A stretch of DNA of 6,699 nt from an uncultured Verrucomicrobiales bacterium (GTDB lineage: Bacteria > Verrucomicrobiota > Verrucomicrobiia > Verrucomicrobiales > Akkermansiaceae): assembly GCA_937969125.1 (NCBI GenBank), contig CALBVA010000272.1, positions 1-6,699 of the forward strand. The letters run 5' to 3'. The notes under the pieces were generated by a model that saw only the letters and a list, made by a program, of their open reading frames with translations, searched no databases and was not told the origin of the DNA. Shown here piece after piece: positions 1-5,256 of the stretch. The position numbers were made by a program, and so were the translations under genes. The stretch's first letter is position 1; every line of letters starts with the position of its first letter.

Positions 1-1
1 C

Positions 2-589
2 CAAGATGGAAAGTATCCGGAGCTTTCTCATATTGAGGGACACTATTATGATTTTCGGGAGCTTCTTGAGAGGAACGGGGTGGCTTTCCGCGCAGGAGAC
101 TTTGCTGTCTGCGGAGAAAGGGATTCAAAAATTTTAGCAAAGCTGGATGAGGTTAATTTGGATCTCTTGGCGCAAATCATTGAGGCGTCAAAAGAAGATC
201 GGACCTCGCGAATGATCCAGATTGAATTGGTAGAGGTGAAAGGTGATGACTTTCGTAAAGGGAAGTTGACCAAGAAAATGGGCTTGATGGTGTGGCCAGG
301 GCAGGTAGGCACCGTGACTCTGGGAGAAGAGTTGGAGCTCGAGCTGGAGGCGCAAATCGACAGTGCCGGAGATTTGGTTGAAATGCGAGCGACCCTGTCG
401 GAGATTCAAGAGGAAGAAACCCAGAAGCACCTCTTCAAAACAGGTTTGAGTGTGGAGAGTGGAAAGCCAATTGCAGTTTACGAGACCACGACCGAAGGCG
501 TGAAGAGTAGCTGGGTGCTCACTGCCCGCGTTTTGGATTTTGAGAAGGAAGTGGATCGATTTTTGAAGGCCAGAGAGGAGAAGAAATAG
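2..589 (+). CDS. Unrecognised protein, C-terminal part (5' end outside window)
   Basis: The frame is open from the first complete codon at position 2 to a TAG at 587-589, giving 195 visible residues, so the true start lies upstream of the window. A GTG at 80 is the first in-frame start-like codon, but the coding sequence reads continuously through it, so I treat the gene as truncated on the left. The visible part has no membrane segment. It starts with a Tyr/His-rich stretch and a charged helical region, then shows alternating hydrophobic/charged strands around WPGQVGTVTLGEELELELEA and a closing strand pair (GLSVESGKPIAVYETT, SSWVLTARVLD), and ends in a Lys/Glu-rich tail. The Gly-Gln-x-Gly-Thr-Val strand followed by amphipathic strands loosely resembles the beta-rich C-terminal region of secretin-like proteins of Verrucomicrobiota. 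That resemblance is weak and I assign no function. It converges with yicC across a 51-nt gap. Confidence 0.7.
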   Translation, partial: QDGKYPELSHIEGHYYDFRELLERNGVAFRAGDFAVCGERDSKILAKLDEVNLDLLAQIIEASKEDRTSRMIQIELVEVKGDDFRKGKLTKKMGLMVWPGQVGTVTLGEELELELEAQIDSAGDLVEMRATLSEIQEEETQKHLFKTGLSVESGKPIAVYETTTEGVKSSWVLTARVLDFEKEVDRFLKAREEKK

Positions 590-640
590 GCCAGATTGAT
601 CTCCCTGAGAGGAGGATTTGGCTGTTTTCCGAGGTTTCCC

Positions 641-1516
641 TCACTCGATATTCTGAACCTGCTCGCGGATTTTCTCCAGCTCGGTCTTGGCGTTGACGAC
701 GTTCTGGGCGATGCCGGCGTCGTTGCATTTGGAGCCGATGGTATTGAGCTCGCGGTTGAGTTCTTGGCAGAGGAAATCGAGCGAGCGACCGACGGCATCA
801 TTACCGGAAAGGTATTCGCGGAAGCGACTGATGTGGGAAGTGAGGCGGGTGGTTTCCTCCGAGATATCGACTCGTTCCGCGAAGAGGGCAATCTCCTTGA
901 CGAGGCGTTCATCATTCAGGTCTAGCTCGATGTCCTGATCGCGGAGCCGCTGGTGGAGGAGTTCGCGTTGGCGGGTGGCGACTTGTCCGGTGGCCTGGCC
1001 GATGACGGTGGCGTGTTGCTCGATGATTTCGAGACGGGCGAGGAGATCGTCCTTAAGATCGGAGCCTTCGGACTTGCGCATCGCGATGAGTTTTTCAAGC
1101 GCGCCGGTGAGGGCGGGCTCGATGGCCGCGCGGGCTTCCTCCGGGTTAAGTCCACCTTCTTCGAAGGAAAAGATGTCCGAGGCGCGAAGGAAGTCAGAGG
1201 CGGTGGGTTCCAGAGTGCGGCCGAGTGAGTTCGAAAGTTGCTGGAAGGCGGATTCGAGGGCGAGGGCCTTGGTGAAATTGATCTGGAAGCTTTGTTCGGC
1301 AGAGGCAGCGCGTTCCAGCTGGAGGTTCACATTGACTCGGCCACGGGAGACTTTTTCCAGGATGAGCTTACGAAAAGGAGCATCGAGCGCAGTCAGTTCG
1401 CGGGGAAGATTAAAGACGATGTCCGCCTGCTTTCGGTTGACGGAAGAGATTTCAACACGGGCGATGAGGGTATCGGTCGCGTGTTCGGCGCGGCCGAATC
1501 CGGTCATTGATTGCAT
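641..1516 (-). CDS. yicC: YicC/YloC family endoribonuclease
   Basis: This is a complete 291-aa protein, the usual family length, with ATG at 1516-1514 and TGA at 643-641. Both family hallmarks are present. The N-terminus reads MQSMTGFGRAE, followed by the conserved EISSVNRKQADIVFNLP segment and a SRGRVNVNLQLE strand. The C-terminal DUF1732 block reads FLCQELNRELNTIGSKCND and ends in EKIREQVQNIE, the near-invariant family terminus. The middle is a long alpha-helical region. YicC of E. coli and YloC of B. subtilis are known as endoribonucleases that act in RNA turnover, including small RNAs; activity here is inferred from family membership. The hallmark N-terminus fixes the start, though the second Met (1507) is possible. 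There is no Shine-Dalgarno sequence upstream. It lies 42 nt downstream of tatC on the same strand, so co-transcription is likely. In many bacteria yicC is followed by gmk; here it is followed by a convergent unrelated gene. Confidence 0.95.
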   Translation of the reverse strand: MQSMTGFGRAEHATDTLIARVEISSVNRKQADIVFNLPRELTALDAPFRKLILEKVSRGRVNVNLQLERAASAEQSFQINFTKALALESAFQQLSNSLGRTLEPTASDFLRASDIFSFEEGGLNPEEARAAIEPALTGALEKLIAMRKSEGSDLKDDLLARLEIIEQHATVIGQATGQVATRQRELLHQRLRDQDIELDLNDERLVKEIALFAERVDISEETTRLTSHISRFREYLSGNDAVGRSLDFLCQELNRELNTIGSKCNDAGIAQNVVNAKTELEKIREQVQNIE

Positions 1517-1558
1517 GAATTGGAAATAGGGGATGTGGGTGGGCTTGGCGAGGCGGGA

Positions 1559-2926
1559 TCACTGATCCTTGTCACGGTCCTTCTCGCCCTCGGGGAGGTC
1601 TTCATCCGGGAGGAGGGGATCGTAGTCGGGATCTTCCTCGTGGGCATTTCGGTGCTCGCCGGGGTAGTTCTGGTAGTCGTCATCTTCGTCCTCGTCGGTA
1701 TCGACGCCGTCATCGATTCCATCACCGTAGGCGTCATCGACGTCCTCCACCTCGTCATCTCCGCCGGTGAGGAGGTGGTCGTCATTGGCGAATTCGTCGT
1801 CCTCAGGGTCGGCGAGGAGGCGCTTCATGCGGGCATCCTCTTCTTCTTTTTCAAGCCGGTCCCTTTTCTTTTCATGGAAGTATGAGAGCCAGATACAGAT
1901 CTCATAGAGGATGACCATGGGAACGGCGAGGAAAGCGAGGGTCGCCATGTCCGGAGTCGGGGTGATGATGGCGGCGATGACGAAGATGGCGAGAATGGCG
2001 TAGGAACGGGTCTCACGCATCATGGTGTGGCTCAGGAGTCCGAGTTTCACAAGGGTCATCACCACGACGGGCAGCTCAAAGGCGAGGCCGAAGATAAGGA
2101 CAAAGGTAGTGGCGAACTGGATGTAGTATCCGATGCGCCAATCGTTTGAGATGCCCATGCTTTTTCCCCATTCGTAGAAGAAGGTGAGGACATTCGGCAG
2201 GACGAAGAAGTAGGCGAAGAGCACGCCGCCTAGGAAGAGGCCAAAACCGATCACGAGGGCGGGCCAGAGGGCTTTTCTTTCCTCTGCTTTGAGACCGGGG
2301 AGGATGAATTGCAGGAGGAAATAGAGGAGGAAGGGGAAGGAGACCACGACGCCGGCGAAGAAGGCGAGCTTCATGGTGAGCATGAAGGTCTCCGTGGGCT
2401 TCAGCGAGCTCATCAGGCGGAGGTTGCCCTCGGCATTGAGGCTGGCGGAGGGTGAGTTTTCGAGGAGTTTTAGGGCGATATCGCGGATCTCCGATCGCTC
2501 ATCGGGGAGGGCTTGGATGAAGCTTGTGCGCTCGCTCTCTGGCAGTTTTTCAGCGGAGCGGTAGAGGATGGTGGCCTCGACGAGGCGGCGTTTTTTTTCG
2601 TCGCCGATGATTTTCCACCAGGCCTCGGCGGCGGCGGGGTCGAGCTGTTGGAGGGCGGGGACGACGTTGGCGAGTTCCAGAGCACTTTCCCAATCGTCGA
2701 GGGTGAGATTCATCTCCTGCGGCAGGGTGGCTTCATGTTTTTCAACCCAGACCTGCTCCACGGGGCGGCGGATGATGGACATGAGGTCGTCCTTGAAAAC
2801 GAAGCAGGCAAGGGTGGCAATGACGAGGGTCAGTGCCATCCGGGTGATCATGATCCTCAGATCCTCCAGGTGATCGAGAAAGGGCTTTTCCTCATCCGGG
2901 TTCGCCTTGTCCCGGAGCTTGAACAT
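1559..2926 (-). CDS. tatC: Twin-arginine translocase subunit TatC, enlarged
   Basis: TatC is the multi-spanning inner-membrane receptor that binds the twin-arginine signal of folded export substrates. Family features are clear: the N-terminal FLDHLEDLR motif (residues 17-24; compare HLIELR in E. coli), TM1 about 27-44, a PTETFMLTMKLAFF segment leading into TM2 (about 181-206), FILPGL followed by AEERKALWP, TM3 about 220-243, TM4 about 267-291 with the conserved FELP glutamate (E284), TM5 about 308-322 and TM6 about 328-347. At 455 aa it is far longer than the typical 240-300. The excess is an insertion of about 100 residues between TM1 and TM2 and a tail of about 105 residues after TM6. The start chosen is ATG 2926, just before the conserved N-terminal helix. 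ATG 2944 (6 residues longer) and an upstream in-frame ATG at 2992 are alternatives, and none has a Shine-Dalgarno sequence. The stop is TGA at 1561-1559. No tatA or tatB is in the window. It probably heads a tatC-yicC unit. Confidence 0.93.
   Translation of the reverse strand: MFKLRDKANPDEEKPFLDHLEDLRIMITRMALTLVIATLACFVFKDDLMSIIRRPVEQVWVEKHEATLPQEMNLTLDDWESALELANVVPALQQLDPAAAEAWWKIIGDEKKRRLVEATILYRSAEKLPESERTSFIQALPDERSEIRDIALKLLENSPSASLNAEGNLRLMSSLKPTETFMLTMKLAFFAGVVVSFPFLLYFLLQFILPGLKAEERKALWPALVIGFGLFLGGVLFAYFFVLPNVLTFFYEWGKSMGISNDWRIGYYIQFATTFVLIFGLAFELPVVVMTLVKLGLLSHTMMRETRSYAILAIFVIAAIITPTPDMATLAFLAVPMVILYEICIWLSYFHEKKRDRLEKEEEDARMKRLLADPEDDEFANDDHLLTGGDDEVEDVDDAYGDGIDDGVDTDEDEDDDYQNYPGEHRNAHEEDPDYDPLLPDEDLPEGEKDRDKDQ
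1676..1804 (-). other. Acidic low-complexity segment in the TatC C-terminal tail
   Basis: TatC residues 375-417 (43 residues) contain 24 Asp/Glu and no Lys/Arg, with runs such as TDEDEDDDY. The whole tail after TM6 (residue 348 to the end) is hydrophilic: it opens with a basic/mixed helix (HEKKRDRLEKEEEDARMKR), then becomes strongly acidic, and closes with DPDYDPLLPDEDLPEGEK and a charged terminus. By TatC topology it would be cytoplasmic and probably disordered. At DNA level this appears as repeated GAC/GAT/GAG codons, seen on the plus strand as tcgtcgtcc-type runs. Confidence 0.85.
2399..2746 (-). other. Inserted domain in the first periplasmic loop of TatC
   Basis: Residues about 61-176 of TatC lie between TM1 and TM2. 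The corresponding segment in E. coli TatC is only a little over ten residues, so around 100 residues are extra. The stretch is polar and looks mostly helical, with candidate helices around DDWESALELANVVPALQQL, AEAWWKIIGDEKKRRLVEA and DERSEIRDIALKLLENS. It contains no hydrophobic run long enough to span a membrane and no cysteines. By standard TatC topology it would face the periplasm. I do not recognise a named domain. The reading frame and the flanking TatC motifs are intact, so it is not a frameshift artefact. Confidence 0.75.
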
Positions 2927-3100
2927 TTTGGTGAGAAAAAACATGCGTCGTGGGGCTTTTGAATACGCGGGATTTCCGGAAGGACAATGCAAAACCCTGA
3001 TTCTGGAAAGCCGCGGGGTGGGGAGTTACGGGAGGCCGGGCGGGGAAACTTTCAAGGACGGGGTTGATGTCCCGGCGAGCATTGTTAAGTTCGCCCTCCA

Positions 3101-4366
3101 GTGGCAGGACTCACACTCGATTCTCTTAGGAAGGCGGCTCCGGAAGCCGGATTTTTTGCCGACCGCCAATGGCTGTGGTCGCCGGAGCCTTTTCAGCTGA
3201 CTAAGGGGCAGCGGAAGACGCTGCTGGGGCTGGGCCATCCGCTACATCGGTTTCAGCAGACTTGTGATGAGATTTATCAGGGCAGTGCGAGCGGCAAGCT
3301 GCCGGGATGGATTGCCAGGCTCCTGGATGCAGGAAAGCCGGATTGGCTGATTGCGGAACAGCGAAAGGCTTCCCGACGTGGCGTGACTCCGCGAGTCATT
3401 CGGCCGGATTTGTTGCTGACGGAAGAGGGATTCGTGGCGTCGGAGCTGGATGGCGTGCCGGGAGGAATCGGGACTCTGGGCTGGCTGAGCCGGACATATG
3501 CGGCGGCGGGATTTGAAATTTTAGGTGGTGCGGAGGGGATGATGGAGGGATTCACCTCCCTGTTTCCTGAGGGGGCGGACATTCTGGTCTCGGAGGAGTC
3601 CGGAGACTATCGGCCGGAGATGGATTGGCTGGTGAAGCAGCTGAAGGGGGATTTTGCGGTCCATCAGGCGGAGGACTGGCAGCTGGGTGAGCGCGATGCC
3701 TATCGTTTCTTCGAACTCTTTGACTGGGAAAATATCTCCTCTGTCCGTGAACTCGCTGAGGCTGGGAAGATGACTCCGCCCTGTAAGCCGCACTTCGAGG
3801 AGAAGATGTGGCTTTCACTGTTTTGGAATCCCTCCCTGAGAAAGATCTGGGAGCAGATGCTACGCGGCAGTCACTTCCGCCGGATGCAGGAGGTCATTCC
3901 CTATGGATGGGTGGTGGATCCGTCCGAGATTCCGCCGCACGCCGCGCTGCCGAGGCTGGATGTTTCCTCTTGGGATGATGTCGCAGAGTTCAGCCAAAAG
4001 GATCGCAGACTGGTCCTCAAGGTCTCCGGCTTCAATGAACTGGCCTGGGGGTCACGCGGCGTGATCATGGGGCATGATGTCTCCGCTGACGAGTGGCGGA
4101 GATCGATTGAAACTGCGAAGGAGCAATTCGCAAGCAGCCCATGGGTGGTGCAGGAATTTCAGGAGACGAAGCTGGTGGAGCATCCCTACTTTGATCCTGA
4201 GACCGGCGAGAAGAAGCTCATGGTCGGTCGGGCACGGCTATGTCCTTATTACTTCGTGGACGGGGAGGGGAAGACAACCCTCGGCGGCTGTCTGGCGACG
4301 ATCGTCCCGGCGGATAAGAAGAAAATCCACGGGATGCGGGACGGGGTCCTGGTTCCGTGTGTGTGA
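3101..4366 (+). CDS. Conserved-looking 421-aa protein, possible ATP-grasp-like fold
   Basis: This is a complete soluble protein of 421 aa with no signal peptide or membrane segment. The GTG at 3101 is taken as the start because an in-frame TAA lies at 3086-3088 and the coding pattern begins at once; there is no Shine-Dalgarno sequence. The stop is TGA at 4364-4366. Visible landmarks are RPDLLLTEEGFVASELDGVP followed by GGIGTLGWLS (residues 101-130), a Trp/Phe-rich middle (about 200-275), LVLKVSGF followed by WGSRGVIMG (304-324), PWVVQEFQE (347-355), and GRARLCPYYF with GKTTLGGC (376-397), ending in IHGMRDGVLVPC. A lysine strand, a Gly-rich loop, a VVQEF hinge-like strand and a late acidic/arginine core are the order expected in ATP-grasp folds, and the SELDGVPGG segment recalls circularly permuted ATP-grasp proteins of the glutathionylspermidine-synthase type. 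That assignment is inference and the substrate is unknown. The gene is divergent from tatC and convergent with the pseudopilin gene. Confidence 0.85.
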   Translation: MAGLTLDSLRKAAPEAGFFADRQWLWSPEPFQLTKGQRKTLLGLGHPLHRFQQTCDEIYQGSASGKLPGWIARLLDAGKPDWLIAEQRKASRRGVTPRVIRPDLLLTEEGFVASELDGVPGGIGTLGWLSRTYAAAGFEILGGAEGMMEGFTSLFPEGADILVSEESGDYRPEMDWLVKQLKGDFAVHQAEDWQLGERDAYRFFELFDWENISSVRELAEAGKMTPPCKPHFEEKMWLSLFWNPSLRKIWEQMLRGSHFRRMQEVIPYGWVVDPSEIPPHAALPRLDVSSWDDVAEFSQKDRRLVLKVSGFNELAWGSRGVIMGHDVSADEWRRSIETAKEQFASSPWVVQEFQETKLVEHPYFDPETGEKKLMVGRARLCPYYFVDGEGKTTLGGCLATIVPADKKKIHGMRDGVLVPCV

Positions 4367-4380
4367 CATCAGGACGCAAA

Positions 4381-4414
4381 AAAACCGGGCGATCGGGAAG
4401 ACGCGTCCGGTTTT
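4381..4414. terminator. Bidirectional intrinsic terminator between convergent genes
   Basis: An inverted repeat AAAACCGG (4381-4388) pairs with CCGGTTTT (4407-4414). An inner GCG/CGC pair (4389-4391 with 4402-4404) extends the stem beyond a 2-nt bulge, around a loop of about 10 nt. Read on the minus strand the stem is followed by a run of seven T (complement of A4378-4384), as expected for termination of the pseudopilin transcript. Read on the plus strand it ends in TTTT, fitting the 3101-4366 gene. It sits 15 nt past one stop codon and 21 nt past the other. Confidence 0.75.
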
Positions 4415-4434
4415 GAAAATTGAGGAATGAGGAC

Positions 4435-5049
4435 CTACTTGGACTTCGCCCAGCTGTAGACGTTATCCTTGTCGTTTTTCGCGCTGCCGGATTTTCCGTC
4501 TTTGCCCATGTGATAAACGAGGACCCGGGTTTCATAGTGAGTTTCACTACCAACGTTTGAGGGTTCTTCCAGCTCATCATCATAGTCGTAGTTCAGAACC
4601 ATGCGGTAATAGCGATCACTCTTAACTTTGTTGAGCCACGGGCCAAAGAGTTCGGCGCGGCTGTCATTGCGTTCCAGGCCATTGTGGGCGGAGCTTCCCT
4701 TTCCCTTGGCTTTTTGGAAGGCCACAAAGGAGAGTTCTTTGTAGTTTTCTTCGGCAGCACTTTTTAGTCCCAGGAGGACGGCCATCATCTCATTGTCAGT
4801 GTTACGCTCGTCGTCAGCTGAGGAGGTTTTACCAAGCGGAAGCTCGGAATATTCGTCAAAGTAAGCGTCGGTGCCTTTTACGAGTTCGCCCATAGCGACA
4901 CCGGCTGCGGTCTTCTTTGCTGCCTGGCGCGCCGAGTTAAATCCGGCGAATCCGAGACCCGCCAAAACGGCGATGATGACAATGACGACAAGGAGTTCAA
5001 TAAGTGTGAAGCCGCGTTTTTTGGACAGGGACGGTGCTGTGATGGTCAT
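4435..5049 (-). CDS. Type II secretion/type IV pilus-like pseudopilin (prepilin-type N-terminus)
   Basis: This is a complete 204-aa protein, ATG at 5049-5047 and TAG at 4437-4435. The N-terminus is a classic class-III signal: a short basic leader ending in KKRG, then FTLIELLVVIVIIAVLAG. Cleavage by prepilin peptidase is expected between Gly13 and Phe14, with Glu18 at the conserved +5 position and a hydrophobic helix of about 20 residues serving both as membrane anchor and as assembly core. The remainder is a soluble, charged globular domain with few cysteines, ending DKDNVYSWAKSK; the C-terminal Tyr-Ser-Trp is a pattern I associate with Verrucomicrobiota pseudopilins (recollection, not checked). 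It probably assembles into a pseudopilus of a type II secretion or pilus-like machine in the envelope, but no other machine component is encoded here, so it appears to be a stand-alone gene. It is divergent from the RNase R gene and has no Shine-Dalgarno sequence. Confidence 0.93.
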   Translation of the reverse strand: MTITAPSLSKKRGFTLIELLVVIVIIAVLAGLGFAGFNSARQAAKKTAAGVAMGELVKGTDAYFDEYSELPLGKTSSADDERNTDNEMMAVLLGLKSAAEENYKELSFVAFQKAKGKGSSAHNGLERNDSRAELFGPWLNKVKSDRYYRMVLNYDYDDELEEPSNVGSETHYETRVLVYHMGKDGKSGSAKNDKDNVYSWAKSK

Positions 5050-5256
5050 GGTTTTAATGAGCTTTGTGTGTTTGTGCGATCACGGTGGCAGAACCCGGAC
5101 GATCCTCTCACCTCAAGGAGGCTACGGCCCCCAAGATCTACGTTGTATTGATAAGCTCGCACCCAATCCGCCGGAGATCCAGCAGAAATCTCGCAGGTCT
5201 TGAGAGGACTGAATCCGTGATTGTGGCCGATGCGAACTGTGACAAGATCTCCACAT

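Noticed and set aside
601..614. Short inverted repeat CTCC/GGAG in the gap between the left gene and yicC
   Set aside because: A 4-bp stem without a T-run on either side is too weak to call a terminator.
975..1529. A 184-aa plus-strand open frame inside yicC
   Set aside because: It is antisense to a confidently identified YicC protein and its composition (Ser/Arg-rich) is that of a shadow frame.
1511..1885. A hydrophobic plus-strand frame (Val/Ile/Leu-rich, 124 aa) resembling a membrane protein
   Set aside because: It is the reverse complement of the Asp/Glu-rich TatC tail: GAC/GAT/GAG codons read backwards give Val, Ile, Leu. It is an artefact of the acidic low-complexity stretch.
2960..2987. 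Possible minus-strand promoter for tatC (TTGTCC, 16-nt spacer, TATTCA)
   Set aside because: Only about half the consensus bases match and the organism's promoter consensus is unknown, so it is not distinguishable from chance.
3064..3090. Possible plus-strand promoter before the 3101 gene (TTGATG with TTAAGT)
   Set aside because: Spacing of 15 nt and a poor -10 match; it would also sit too close to the start codon.
5050..5256. Divergent intergenic region between pseudopilin and RNase R genes, with AAGATCT occurring twice
   Set aside because: Two 7-nt copies are expected by chance, and I found no tRNA, riboswitch, convincing promoter or long inverted repeat in this stretch.
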